A stretch of DNA of 64,000 nt from Benthortus sp964440495 (GCA_964440495.1 CAYTSD010000001.1:15253-79252); one strand, 5' to 3'; numbered from the stretch's first letter, positions 40,267 through 49,529 are shown. The notes: a model not told the origin generated them from the letters alone. Made by a program: numbers and translations.

Positions 40267-41364
40267 ATGGCGGCGAGATACTCCTTCCTCGGAATCCGCG
40301 TCGAGAGGAGATTAACCTACTCTAAGACAGCAGCGGTAGCCACAACAATAATAGCGATAGCCTTAGCCTTCGCTGCAACCGCCGTTATATTCGCCGTCAT
40401 GGGTCTCGACGTATACGATGCCTTCGCGGTCTTGGCAGGGGTCTTCGTCACTCCTAGGCTTCTCCTCCAAGCGGTTCTCAGAGGGCTTCCAATCACTCTC
40501 TCAGCTCTAGGTCTCTCAATAGCCTTCCGGATGAATTTCTGGAACATAGGAGCCGAGGGGCAGATATACCTGGGAATGTTCGCTGCGACAGGGATAGTCC
40601 TGGCCCACGTATACTATGGATTCCTCCCAGCCTCACTTGTTTTACCCATAATGTTCATAGCCTCATTCCTGACGGGTGGGGCTTGGTGTCTCCTCCCAGC
40701 AGCCTTGAAGGCGAAGCTCAACGTGAACGAGATACTCACAACGCTTATGATGAACTATATCGCGATACTCTTCGTCGCATACCTAATCTATGGCCCATGG
40801 AGAGACCCGAAGGGCTACGGCTTCCCTCTCTCGATACCCTTCCCAGAGTATGCTAAGCTTCTCTTCATCGCTGGAAACCCATCCTATACAGGCCTCCTCC
40901 TAGCCCTCGTCTTCGCAGCCCTAGTATACGTGCTCTTCAGATACACTAAGCTCGGGTTCGAGCTCCGGGTCGTTGGAGAGAACCTCGACGCAGCACGCTA
41001 CGCCGGGATGGCCATCCCGAGGATAATCACTCTGGGAGCATTCCTCTCAGGAGGGTTGGCTGGAATCGGCGGACTATCGATAGTCAGCGGAATAATTGGG
41101 AGGCTTAGGCCAGGAGCCTCGCCAGGCTACGGATACACAGCCATAATCGTCGCCTTCCTAGCGGCTCTAAACCCCTGGCTGATAGTTCCAGCTGGAATCT
41201 TCTTCGGCGGACTCCTAACGGCTGGGGAGGCCCTCCAAGCCTCTCTCAACATACCCAACGCAGCCGTCCAGATATTCCAGTCAATAATCTTCCTCTTCAT
41301 AATCTTGGGGGAGTTCCTCAAACGCTACCGGATAGTTGTTGGAGGGGGTGGGGTTAGGGGATGA
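40267..41364 (+). CDS. ABC transporter permease, nucleoside (YufP) type
   Basis: 365 residues with eight or more membrane segments. RMNFWNIGAEGQIYLGMFAA and AGMAIPRIITLGAFLSGGLAGIGG are the BPD-transp_2 hallmarks of sugar/nucleoside ABC permeases. A strong AGGAGGTG Shine-Dalgarno (40254-40261) precedes the ATG, and the stop overlaps the next start (ATGA). It forms the channel with the second permease. Confidence 0.92.
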   Translation: MAARYSFLGIRVERRLTYSKTAAVATTIIAIALAFAATAVIFAVMGLDVYDAFAVLAGVFVTPRLLLQAVLRGLPITLSALGLSIAFRMNFWNIGAEGQIYLGMFAATGIVLAHVYYGFLPASLVLPIMFIASFLTGGAWCLLPAALKAKLNVNEILTTLMMNYIAILFVAYLIYGPWRDPKGYGFPLSIPFPEYAKLLFIAGNPSYTGLLLALVFAALVYVLFRYTKLGFELRVVGENLDAARYAGMAIPRIITLGAFLSGGLAGIGGLSIVSGIIGRLRPGASPGYGYTAIIVAFLAALNPWLIVPAGIFFGGLLTAGEALQASLNIPNAAVQIFQSIIFLFIILGEFLKRYRIVVGGGGVRG

Positions 41365-42341
41365 TTGATTGGCTCTCCTCGGTTCTCCAGGGAGCCGTCC
41401 AGATGGGCACAGTCTATCTCCTAGCCTCCCTCGGAGAGATCTATGCTGAGCGCTCTGGGATACTGAACCTAGGGGTTGAGGGTATAATGATTATGGGTGC
41501 GGCTCTCTCCTTCCTCTTCACCCTCGCCTACGGCCACCTCGCAGCACTCCTCCTAGTAGTCTTGGCTGGGATACTGATGAGCCTCATACTAGCCGTTATG
41601 GCTGTTTCTCTGAGGCTGAACCAGGTGGTTGTCGGCCTAGCCTTAACACTCCTAGGGCTTGGGATGAGCGGGTTCCTAACCCATCCGACGATTAGGGCTC
41701 ATGTCCTCCTCTTCCTGAACCCTAGCCTGCCTCAAACAGCTCTCACAACCCAGGAGGCTCCGAAGCTCCCAGAGCTTCCCGTCCCAGCCCTCTCCGAGAT
41801 ACCGGTACTTGGGCCAGCCCTCTTCAAGCACAACGCAATAGTCTACTTCTCCTACGTCTTGGCGGTCTTGATGTGGTTCATCCTCTTCAAGACCCGGGTT
41901 GGGCTGAGCCTCAGGTCGGTTGGAGAGAACCCTGCGATGGCTGACGCACTAGGCGTGAACGTCTACTTGGTCCGATATCTCGCCACGATGGTTGGCGGAG
42001 CCTTGGCCGCCCTCGCCGGAGCCTACCTCTTCATAGGGTTCCAGCCCTTCTGGCAGGAGGGGATGACGGCTGGCAGAGGGTTCATAGCCCTCGCCCTAGT
42101 TATTCTCGCAACATGGAGCCCCTTGAGAGCGGTTCTCGGAGCCTACCTCTTCGGAGGAGTCGAGACAATCCAGTTCAGGCTACAGATACTTGGCTTCGGG
42201 GCTCAGACCCCTCAATTCGTCCTAATGCTTCCCTACGTGGTAACTATTATAACCTTGACCCTCCTCTCCTTCGAGAGCGTTAAACGGAGGCTAGGGGTCC
42301 CAGCATCCCTAGGAGTACCCTACTCAAGGGAAGAGGTCTAG
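41361..42341 (+). CDS. ABC transporter permease, nucleoside (YufQ) type
   Basis: 326 residues with about eight membrane segments. LGEIYAERSGILNLGVEGIM and SVGENPAMADALGVNVYLVRY match the second permease of BMP-type transporters. The start lies in an ATGA overlap with the first permease, so the pair is coupled. Its TAG shares CTAG with the convergent hydantoinase gene, placing the transporter tail-to-tail with the first catabolic gene. Confidence 0.92.
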   Translation: MIDWLSSVLQGAVQMGTVYLLASLGEIYAERSGILNLGVEGIMIMGAALSFLFTLAYGHLAALLLVVLAGILMSLILAVMAVSLRLNQVVVGLALTLLGLGMSGFLTHPTIRAHVLLFLNPSLPQTALTTQEAPKLPELPVPALSEIPVLGPALFKHNAIVYFSYVLAVLMWFILFKTRVGLSLRSVGENPAMADALGVNVYLVRYLATMVGGALAALAGAYLFIGFQPFWQEGMTAGRGFIALALVILATWSPLRAVLGAYLFGGVETIQFRLQILGFGAQTPQFVLMLPYVVTIITLTLLSFESVKRRLGVPASLGVPYSREEV

Positions 42342-43717
42342 AATGGGATAGGCTTGCCGCGTTTGAGGAACCTCCCCCTCCCAGGCTGTGTCAAGGCTTC
42401 CCCCTCCTCGAAGACGACCTCTCCACGAGAGATTGTGTAGACCGGGTAGCCTCGAACCCTCATCCCCTCGTAGATTGAGTGGTCAAGCCTGCTGTGCAGG
42501 GTCTCCCTCCCTAGCACTACCTCCTTGTCGGGGTCTATGATTGTTAGGTCTGCGTCTGCGCCTGGGATTATTGTGCCTTTCCTCGGGTAGAGGCCGAAGA
42601 GCTTGGCGGGGTTGAGTGATGTCAGCTCCACAAGCCTCCGCATACTTATCCTACCCTTCCTAACCCCCTCCGAGAAGAGTATCGGGATTATGTTCTCCGT
42701 TCCCTGAACGCCTCCAGGAGACTTCCTGAAGTCTTCTCTCCCAACCTTCTTCTCAGCCCAGTTGAAGGGTGCGTGGTCGCTTCCAAGGGTCTGTATCTCC
42801 CCTCTCGCAAGCCCCTCCCATAGAGCCTCCCTATCCTCAGCGCCCTTAATCGGTGGAGCGAGCAGAAACTTCTCGGCGTCAGGCCTTCTATACACCTCGT
42901 CGGTGAAGACTAGGTAGTGGGGGCATGTCTCAGCGTATACTCTCGCACCTGCTCTACGCATCCTTCTAATGGCTTCAAGCCCCATCTTCGAGGATAGGTG
43001 GACAACCCAGAGAAGCGCTCCAGAGTGCTGGGCGAGCAGCGCTAGGCGCTGGACTGCTTCGGCTTCGGCTATGGGTGGTCTGCTCAAGGCATGGTAGAGC
43101 GGGGTCAGCCTCCCCTCCCTCTCAAACCTCCTCAACCTCTCCTGGATTATGTCCTCATTCTCACAGTGAGCCCCAACCAAGACACCGATCTTGGCGGCAG
43201 CCTCCATGAACCTCAGCATCCCACCGTCATCCATCATCAGCCCCCTACCCCTATAGGCTGTGAAAACCTTGAAGCTTGAGACGCCGAGCTCCAGAAGCCT
43301 CCGAAGCTCCCCCTCATCCCACTTGGACGCACCTGTCACCGAGACGTGGAGGCCGTAGTCTACGGCGACCCTTGGGTCAGCCTCCCTCCTCCTCTCCTCA
43401 AAGGCTTCCAAAATACTCTGACCAGGCCTCGGGGTGGCGAAGTCGATTACCGTGGTTACTCCCCCACAGGCGGCGGCAGTAGTCCCAGCGTAGAAGTCAT
43501 CGGCGGTCCTTGTCTCCCCGTAAGGCATCTGGAAATGCGTGTGCCCATCTATCCCTCCAGGTATCACAAGCTTCCCCGTAGCGTCGATAACCCTCTCAGC
43601 AGGCTCCTCAACACCTCTACCAACTACGGCTATGACCCCGTCTCTAACGCCAATATCTGCCTCAAACTCCATTCCATCAGAGAATATTCTCCCACCCTTA
43701 ACCAGCAGGTCAAGCAT
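42338..43717 (-). CDS. Dihydropyrimidinase/hydantoinase-family cyclic amidohydrolase (HyuA-like)
   Basis: 459 residues. Metal ligands GHTHFQ, the carboxylated-Lys strand SSFKVFTAY, GAHCENE, HLSSK and LGSDHAPF are all in place for a dinuclear amidohydrolase. The family opens dihydropyrimidine, hydantoin or allantoin rings. Its context with a purine transporter, xanthine-dehydrogenase-type enzyme, carbamoyltransferase and carbamate kinase favours a hydantoin or ureide from purine breakdown; this is inference. It is divergent from an LLM oxidoreductase gene with TATA-like boxes on both sides of the 80-base gap. Confidence 0.9.
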   Translation of the reverse strand: MLDLLVKGGRIFSDGMEFEADIGVRDGVIAVVGRGVEEPAERVIDATGKLVIPGGIDGHTHFQMPYGETRTADDFYAGTTAAACGGVTTVIDFATPRPGQSILEAFEERRREADPRVAVDYGLHVSVTGASKWDEGELRRLLELGVSSFKVFTAYRGRGLMMDDGGMLRFMEAAAKIGVLVGAHCENEDIIQERLRRFEREGRLTPLYHALSRPPIAEAEAVQRLALLAQHSGALLWVVHLSSKMGLEAIRRMRRAGARVYAETCPHYLVFTDEVYRRPDAEKFLLAPPIKGAEDREALWEGLARGEIQTLGSDHAPFNWAEKKVGREDFRKSPGGVQGTENIIPILFSEGVRKGRISMRRLVELTSLNPAKLFGLYPRKGTIIPGADADLTIIDPDKEVVLGRETLHSRLDHSIYEGMRVRGYPVYTISRGEVVFEEGEALTQPGRGRFLKRGKPIPF

Positions 43718-43739
43718 AGCTACCCCCTATTCAAGCACC

Positions 43740-43770
43740 CAGTAATTAAGGATGGAGCTGCTTTTATCCT
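43740..43770. promoter_or_regulatory. Divergent promoter between hydantoinase and LLM oxidoreductase genes
   Basis: Minus-strand CTTAATTAC (about 43742-43750) lies some 28 bases before the hydantoinase ATG. Plus-strand CTTTTATCC (43761-43769) lies some 30 bases before the LLM ATG at 43797. Both are assigned from motif and spacing. Confidence 0.4.
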
Positions 43771-43796
43771 AGGGCTTCCAAGATAATCTGAGAGGA

Positions 43797-44810
43797 ATGT
43801 TGAGCCCATCTATCCCTAGACTCGGCCTCTACCTCCAAGACATGCACGTAAGAGACATGATAAGATACTCGCAGATAGCTGAGCAATATGGGTTCGAGTC
43901 GGTGTGGGTTGCAGAGTCACGTCTAGCGAGAGACGCGGTGGTCCCAGTCACAGCAATCGCAACCGACACATGTAGGATAAAGGTTGGAGCAGGGGTAATC
44001 AATACATGGACTAGGAACGCAGCCCTAATAGCGCAGACCTTCGCGACACTCGATGAACTCTCCTTCGGAAGAGTGATGCTTGGACTCGGAGCATGGTGGG
44101 ACCCGCTTGCATGGAAGGTTGGAATCGAACGCAGGAGACCCCTCAAATGCATGAGAGAGTATGTTGAGGTAATTAGAAGGCTCTTCAGAATGGAGGTCGT
44201 CGAGTACGAGGGAGAGTTTGTTAAGATGCGTGGAGTAAGGCTTGACGTCCTCCACGGAGCAGGAGAGAAACCACGTAACATACCGATCTATATAGGTGCG
44301 ACAGGGTGGAAGATGCTTGAACTCGCTGGGGAGGTCGGAGACGGGGTCCTCCTAAACTATCTAGTCTCACCGCTCTACAACCAGAAGGCACTGGAACATA
44401 TACGGAGAGGAGCGGAGAAGGCTGGAAGAAAACTTGAAGACATTGATAGACCACAGCTCATAGCGACGTCAATGTACGAGGACTCTGAGAAGGCGATTAA
44501 GCTCGCGAAGAAGCATGTAACAATGACTCTCGGGCAGCAGCCTCACATAATGAAAGCAAGCGGTGTAAGCGAAGACCTAATTGAGGCGGTTAAGAAGGCG
44601 ATGGGCGGATGGCCTGCGAAGCCGGGTGGAATCGAGAAAGCCATGGAGCTCGTCCCAGACGAGGTCGTCCAGATGATAACCGCCTCGGGAACACCCGGAG
44701 AAGTGAAGCAGAAGATAGAGGAGTATATGCGTCATGGATGCACCGCCCCCCTCCTCCTACCACTAAGCGGAAACGTTGAATACATAGTCAAATCACTTGC
44801 AGAAATCTAA
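43797..44810 (+). CDS. F420-dependent LLM-class oxidoreductase (Mer-like)
   Basis: 337 residues of the luciferase-like TIM barrel. GFESVWVAESRLARDAVVP, IKVGAGVINTWTRNAALIAQ and LSFGRVMLGLGAWWDP match the methylene-tetrahydromethanopterin reductase/F420 subgroup, and IYIGATGWKMLELAGEVGDG continues it. Reduced F420 or FMN is the likely cofactor. A bona fide Mer or a purine/pyrimidine-linked oxidoreductase are both possible. Its position between hydantoinase and SsnA-like genes makes the second reading attractive but unproven. Confidence 0.82.
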   Translation: MLSPSIPRLGLYLQDMHVRDMIRYSQIAEQYGFESVWVAESRLARDAVVPVTAIATDTCRIKVGAGVINTWTRNAALIAQTFATLDELSFGRVMLGLGAWWDPLAWKVGIERRRPLKCMREYVEVIRRLFRMEVVEYEGEFVKMRGVRLDVLHGAGEKPRNIPIYIGATGWKMLELAGEVGDGVLLNYLVSPLYNQKALEHIRRGAEKAGRKLEDIDRPQLIATSMYEDSEKAIKLAKKHVTMTLGQQPHIMKASGVSEDLIEAVKKAMGGWPAKPGGIEKAMELVPDEVVQMITASGTPGEVKQKIEEYMRHGCTAPLLLPLSGNVEYIVKSLAEI

Positions 44811-44841
44811 TACATCTTAGAGGCTGCAGCATCAATCGTCA

Positions 44842-45222
44842 TTAACTACTCTTTTCTTCCTCACTCTTTTGAGGAATTTTATGCAGCTTCACTACGTAAA
44901 GCTCTCTATCCCTGAACTTTTCAACTGCTTCGCGGACTGTTTTCACGTTTCCTAACAGTACTTTAACTCCAAGCTTCTTAAGAAGCTCTATCGCCCTCGT
45001 GCTCAGAGACTGAGCTATAACATACTTCACCCCCTCTCTCTTAACTATATTTATGATGAGGTCGTCGGAGGACAGCCTATGAATATAAACTTCTTTGACG
45101 CCGCTGTTCACAAGAACTATGTGAGTGAAGGTGGGGGCGTCCTTCCAATGGGGATAGATTTTCGCGTCGAGGCCTCCCGGCTCATAGGTTGGTATGAGGA
45201 TTGAGGCTTCTTTAACAGACAT
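44842..45222 (-). CDS. NifX/NifB-like (dinitrogenase iron-molybdenum cofactor fold) protein
   Basis: 126 residues. SILIPTYEPGGLDAKIYPHW at the start and VIAQSLSTRAIELLKKLGVKVLLGN match the ribonuclease-H-like NifX/NifB C-terminal fold, whose members bind iron-sulfur or molybdenum-iron cluster precursors. Archaea without nitrogenase carry many of these with no known function. No nitrogenase gene is in the window. Its position beside a molybdenum-hydroxylase set is suggestive only. The C-terminus is a charged Glu/Ser/Lys tail. Confidence 0.75.
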   Translation of the reverse strand: MSVKEASILIPTYEPGGLDAKIYPHWKDAPTFTHIVLVNSGVKEVYIHRLSSDDLIINIVKREGVKYVIAQSLSTRAIELLKKLGVKVLLGNVKTVREAVEKFRDRELYVVKLHKIPQKSEEEKSS

Positions 45223-45322
45223 GTCGGATGTTAAAAGACTCTACGCTGATATATGAACACTATCCTCGTCCTTGTTTAAAGTTCATAGGCTAGGCATTTC
45301 TATAAGATTGGTGTGATTCAAT

Positions 45323-46684
45323 GTGTCTGAAAGGCTTCTGGTGAGGGGGAGCATTGTCGTAACGATGGACGATGAGAGGAGGGTTTTCAGGGACGGTGCG
45401 GTGGCTGTTCAGGAAGACGAGATAGTGGCCGTTGGGAAGAGAGCCGACGTTGAGAGAGGATTCGAGGCAGAGGAGGTAATAGATATTCCGAGGTCAATAG
45501 TCTTACCTGGAATAATCTGCGCCCACACCCATCTCTATGGAATAGCTTTGCGTGGAGCATCTTTAGGGATAAAGCCTCCGACAGACTTTGCTCAAATACT
45601 TCAACGTGTCTGGTGGCCTGTTGACGAGAAACTCACAAACGAAGATGCCTATGCAACGGCTCTTGCAGCAAGCATAGAGTTTCTGCTTAACGGAGTGACA
45701 GCCTTCGCCGACACATACTCTGCTCCAAACAGTATTGAGGGGTCGCTGGACGAGATAGCGAAGGCGGTAAACGAGGTTGGAATAAGGGGAATATTGTCCT
45801 ATGAAGCTACTGAGAGGAGAAGCCGTGAGGAGGGGCTTCGTGGGCTTAGGGAGAATGAACGGTTCCTCAAACACGGGGTCAGGGGAAGAGCTGCTGGGAT
45901 GATAAGTCTCCACGCATCCTTCACGGTCACCGACGAACTAATAGCAAAAGCATTAGAACTCCAAAGAGAGACTGGAGCAATCATAACAATACATGTCTCA
46001 GAAGGTTTGGTCGACCTATACCACAACCTCGAACGCTATGGAAAGAGGACTGTTGAGAGGCTTAGAGATGTTGGACTGCTCTCCCCGAAGGCTGTTCTCG
46101 CACACTGCGTCCAACTAGACGATAAAGAGGTCAACATGCTTGCAGATACGGGGACGTGGGTGGCGCATAACGCTATGAGCAACATGCTTAACGCCGTCGG
46201 GGCGGCTCCCATACCTGAAATGCTCTCTAAGGGTGTAGGCGTAGCCTTGGGGAATGATGGATACATCTTCGACATGTTCGAGAACATTCGGGCGACATAT
46301 CTCCTCCACCGCCTCGCTAAGAGAAATCCCAACATAATCTCAGGTAGAAAAGTCTTGGAGATGGCTACGGTGGATGCTGCGAGAGCCTATGGACTGAGGA
46401 GGCTTGGCTCCCTTAAACCTGGGAACAAGGCCGACCTGATAGTTGTCAGACCCTCCCTCACACCGACACCCTACACAGGAGACATCTATAGCTGGATAGT
46501 GAACGGAGTTAGGGGAGGAGACGTCAAGCTGGTCATGGTTGACGGAGAGATTGTAGCACGTGAAGGGAAGCCGACAAGGATAGAGCTTGAGAAAGCCGAG
46601 GAAAAAATCTTGAAGACGCATGAAAAACTCTGGGACAGGCTCAAAACAATCAGTGAGGCCGTCGAGCCTCTCCGATTCAGCTAA
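45323..46684 (+). CDS. SsnA-like aminohydrolase (ATZ/TRZ amidohydrolase family)
   Basis: 453 residues from the GTG at 45323. Metal-site motifs are ICAHTHLYG, ITIHVSEG (second His region), LAHCVQ and ALGNDGYIFDMFENIR. The stretches PPTDFAQILQRVWWPVDE and WVAHNAMSNMLNAVG resemble E. coli SsnA as I recall it, more than guanine deaminase itself. SsnA belongs to the bacterial anaerobic purine-degradation cluster. Note GND in place of the usual GTD near the catalytic Asp. A TATA-like GTTTAAAG is at 45275-45282. Confidence 0.85.
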   Translation: MSERLLVRGSIVVTMDDERRVFRDGAVAVQEDEIVAVGKRADVERGFEAEEVIDIPRSIVLPGIICAHTHLYGIALRGASLGIKPPTDFAQILQRVWWPVDEKLTNEDAYATALAASIEFLLNGVTAFADTYSAPNSIEGSLDEIAKAVNEVGIRGILSYEATERRSREEGLRGLRENERFLKHGVRGRAAGMISLHASFTVTDELIAKALELQRETGAIITIHVSEGLVDLYHNLERYGKRTVERLRDVGLLSPKAVLAHCVQLDDKEVNMLADTGTWVAHNAMSNMLNAVGAAPIPEMLSKGVGVALGNDGYIFDMFENIRATYLLHRLAKRNPNIISGRKVLEMATVDAARAYGLRRLGSLKPGNKADLIVVRPSLTPTPYTGDIYSWIVNGVRGGDVKLVMVDGEIVAREGKPTRIELEKAEEKILKTHEKLWDRLKTISEAVEPLRFS

Positions 46685-46711
46685 AAGCCATTTAGCGATG
46701 TCTCCAAACTG

Positions 46712-48127
46712 TTGTTGGTGAAAAAAGGGTTGACGAGCATACTCGTTGAGGCACCCTACCTAATCCCTATGGACGGTAGGAGAATAGTCAAGGATGCGGC
46801 AGTCTATGTCGAGGGAGACCGGATAGTGGCCGTAGGCAGTGTGAAGGAGGTTAGAAGAGGAGTCTCTAGACCTGAACACCGTATCCAAGTCGAGAAGGGC
46901 GTCATCCTACCTGGACTGATAAACCTCCACGTCCACCTAGCCCAAGCCCTCCTCAGAGGCGTAGTCCCAGACAACCTCAAACTAATTCCATGGCTTAGAG
47001 ACTGGGTCTGGCCCCTGCAGGGGGTTTACGATGAAGAGGATGGAAGGGTGAGCGCCGAGCTATGCATAATGGAGATGCTGCGAGGTGGGACGACGGCTTT
47101 CCTCGAGTCGTTGCTCCATCAACGCTACGGCTTCAACGGGATAGCCGAAGCTGTAAGAGACTCCGGGATACGTGGATACCTCTCCAAGTCAGTGATGGAT
47201 CAACCTGGATACGCCACCGAGCAGGGGATAATGCACCCGGGGATGATTGAGGATGAGAGCTCCCTAGAGGTCTTCAAGGCCATGCACTCTAGATGGGATG
47301 GAGCCGCCGACGGGAGGATAAGGGTGTGGATAGGGTTGAGGACCCCTGGAGCATGCAGCGACAACCTCTATAGGGAGGCGGCTTCCCTCGCACAAGAACT
47401 CGGCTCAGGGATAACGATGCACCTCGCAGAGGTTAGGGAAGACCTAGAATACTTCAAGTCCCGTGGAACAACTCCAGCCGGATTCCTCAGAAGCCTCGGC
47501 CTCCTAGGTAGAAGGAGAGTCTATGCTCACTGCGTCTGGCTAGGTGAAGAAGATATGCGGATGCTGGCTAGCTCAGGCTCCTCCGTCGCCCACTGCCCCT
47601 CAAGCAACCTGAAGCTCGGCTCAGGGATAGCGCCGACACCGGAGATGAGGAGAATTGGCGTAAACGTTGGTTTGGGAACCGATGGAGGGCCAAGCAACGA
47701 TACCTACGACATGTTCAGGGAGATTAGGTTGGCTGCTCTCCTCCAGAAGGGTAGAACCTTGAAGCCGGAGTCCTTCAGCGCCTGGGACGCCCTTGAGATG
47801 GCTACGGTTGAAGGTGCGAGAGCTTTGGGAGTCGAGGAGGAGATAGGCGCCCTGAAACCTGGGATGAAGGCAGACCTGATAACCCTATCATTCAACCGCT
47901 CAGGCCTCCATCCTCTCTCAGACCCAGTCTCACTCCTCGTATACTCTTCAACAGGACTCGACGTAAGAGACGTGATAGTCGATGGGAGACTCGTGGTGGA
48001 GGATGGGAAGGTTCTATGGATAGATGAGGAGAAGGTGATGGAGAAGGCTCAGCGTAGATTCCTCAAGGTCTTGGAGAAGTCTGGAAAGCTAAGAGAGGTT
48101 GAGGAGAGATGGCTAAGACGGCGCTGA
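46712..48127 (+). CDS. Second ATZ/TRZ-family amidohydrolase (guanine/S-adenosylhomocysteine deaminase-like)
   Basis: 471 residues from the TTG at 46712. It keeps NLHVHLAQALLRG, GITMHLAEVRED, YAHCVWLGEED, VAHCPSSNLKLGSG and GLGTDGGPSNDTYDM, a complete mononuclear-metal deaminase site with GTDG. The subgroup deaminates guanine, 8-oxoguanine, cytosine-like or adenosyl compounds. It lies 27 bases after the SsnA-like gene and overlaps MocA by 19 bases, so it belongs to the same transcript as both. Confidence 0.88.
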   Translation: MLVKKGLTSILVEAPYLIPMDGRRIVKDAAVYVEGDRIVAVGSVKEVRRGVSRPEHRIQVEKGVILPGLINLHVHLAQALLRGVVPDNLKLIPWLRDWVWPLQGVYDEEDGRVSAELCIMEMLRGGTTAFLESLLHQRYGFNGIAEAVRDSGIRGYLSKSVMDQPGYATEQGIMHPGMIEDESSLEVFKAMHSRWDGAADGRIRVWIGLRTPGACSDNLYREAASLAQELGSGITMHLAEVREDLEYFKSRGTTPAGFLRSLGLLGRRRVYAHCVWLGEEDMRMLASSGSSVAHCPSSNLKLGSGIAPTPEMRRIGVNVGLGTDGGPSNDTYDMFREIRLAALLQKGRTLKPESFSAWDALEMATVEGARALGVEEEIGALKPGMKADLITLSFNRSGLHPLSDPVSLLVYSSTGLDVRDVIVDGRLVVEDGKVLWIDEEKVMEKAQRRFLKVLEKSGKLREVEERWLRRR

Positions 48128-48735
48128 TTCTCCCAGCTGCTGGAAAATCAACACGCTTCGAGGGAAACAAGCTTCTAGCAAGGCTCAACGATGAAACCCT
48201 CATAGAACGTGTCGTCAGAACAGCCCTCAACTCTAAGACCAACCTAGTCATCCTAGTAACAGGATTCGAAGCCGATAAGATTCGGGGAGCCTTAAGCAGG
48301 ATTAGGGATACTCGGCTGCGGATAATCTATAACCCAGACTATGAGCTTGGTCTGAGTTTTTCTGTTAAAGCTGGTGTAAGAGCTGCGGCGGAGTGGGGGG
48401 CGGACGCCTACATAATTCTACCAGCAGACGTGGCGTTCATAGAGTCCCGAGACATAGATAGGGTGATTGAGAAGTATCTGGAGACGGGTGCGGAGATTGT
48501 CGTGGCCTCCCATAGAGGCAGGCATGGTCACCCAATACTCTTCTCCAGCAAACTACTCGGAGAGCTTCTACAGATAGGTGAGGAGACCCGTGGATTGAAG
48601 GCCGTGGTTGAGAGGCATCGAGGCTCAGCCGTAGCCGTGGAGGGAAGCATCTTCACCGTGAGAGACATAGACACGAGAAGAGACTTGGAGGAATGTCTCA
48701 GACTATTGAGAGATGCCTCAGCTTCCCGCCTCTGA
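48109..48735 (+). CDS. mocA: MocA-like molybdenum-cofactor cytidylyltransferase (nucleotidyltransferase)
   Basis: 208 residues. The N-terminal LILPAAGKSTRFEGNKLL is the nucleotidyltransferase loop of MobA/MocA proteins. ILPADVAFIESRDIDRVI holds the metal Asp and SHRGRHGHPILFS is the MocA signature. It should attach CMP to the molybdenum cofactor for hydroxylase-type enzymes, fitting the adjacent molybdenum hydroxylase. It overlaps the upstream amidohydrolase by 19 bases and the convergent XdhC gene by 38. Confidence 0.85.
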   Translation: MAKTALILPAAGKSTRFEGNKLLARLNDETLIERVVRTALNSKTNLVILVTGFEADKIRGALSRIRDTRLRIIYNPDYELGLSFSVKAGVRAAAEWGADAYIILPADVAFIESRDIDRVIEKYLETGAEIVVASHRGRHGHPILFSSKLLGELLQIGEETRGLKAVVERHRGSAVAVEGSIFTVRDIDTRRDLEECLRLLRDASASRL

Positions 48736-49513
48736 GCACGCTTATCAACTCGGCCACGGCCGCCACCGCTATCTCCTCGGGAGAATCAGCTCCGATATCC
48801 AGTCCGAGAGGCATGTAGAGTCTTCCTCTAAGCTCCTCCTCACGGTATCCACGCTCCCTAAGCCTTCTCAAGAACTCCTGACACTTTCTCCGACTCCCTA
48901 GGAGGCCTATGTAGCGTACAGGGGTCTCAAGGGCTTTGAGGAGAGCTCTGTAATCCTCCTCAACCCCGCCGTAGACTATGACGAGTAGGTCTCCCTCTCT
49001 GGGACCAAGTTTCTCGACACCCCTCTCAGGTTCATCGACAACTATCTTCTCAGCCATGGGAAATCTTTCACGATTAGCGTGGCTTTCATCTCTGTCTGTC
49101 ACAGCTATCCTGAATCCGACCTCGGAGGCGACTCTAGCTATTGACTGGGCTAGGTGGCCGGCGCCGACGATTAGGAGCCTCGGAGCAGGTTTAAGCACGT
49201 CTATAAACACCTCGGTCTCTCCACCGCATATCAGCCCGGTCTTCTCAGCCTCTCTCGAGGCCTCCTCCCTAAATGCGTAGCGCTTAGCCCTAGACCTGCC
49301 CTCCCGGAGAGCTCTCAAAGCCTCCTCAACAATCATGCGCTCGAACACTCCCCCGCCGAGCGTCCCAACAACCGAGCCATCGACCCTGACAACCATCCTC
49401 GCCCCAACATCCCTTGGAGCAGACCCAATCTTTTTTGTGACGATGACTAAGGCTACCGGGTTCCCCTTCTCAAGCTCCTCCACAGCCGCCCTAAGCTCCC
49501 TCAGATAACTCAT
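48698..49513 (-). CDS. xdhC: XdhC/CoxI-family maturation factor
   Basis: 271 residues. The N-terminal XdhC_CoxI domain has VIVTKKIGSAPRDVGARMVV, and the C-terminal Rossmann domain has IVGAGHLAQSIARVASEVGFRIAVTDRD. VRYIGLLGSRRK and PLGLDIGADSPEEIAVA complete the signature. XdhC binds and inserts the sulfurated molybdenum cofactor into xanthine-dehydrogenase-type enzymes. It is divergent from the three-subunit hydroxylase operon and tail-to-tail with MocA. Confidence 0.9.
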   Translation of the reverse strand: MSYLRELRAAVEELEKGNPVALVIVTKKIGSAPRDVGARMVVRVDGSVVGTLGGGVFERMIVEEALRALREGRSRAKRYAFREEASREAEKTGLICGGETEVFIDVLKPAPRLLIVGAGHLAQSIARVASEVGFRIAVTDRDESHANRERFPMAEKIVVDEPERGVEKLGPREGDLLVIVYGGVEEDYRALLKALETPVRYIGLLGSRRKCQEFLRRLRERGYREEELRGRLYMPLGLDIGADSPEEIAVAAVAELISVLRGGKLRHLSIV

Positions 49514-49529
49514 TCAAGGAAGAATCAAA

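Noticed and set aside
44842..45222. Evidence for nitrogen fixation from the NifX-like gene
   Set aside because: Such small proteins are common in archaea without nitrogenase and no nif structural genes are here.
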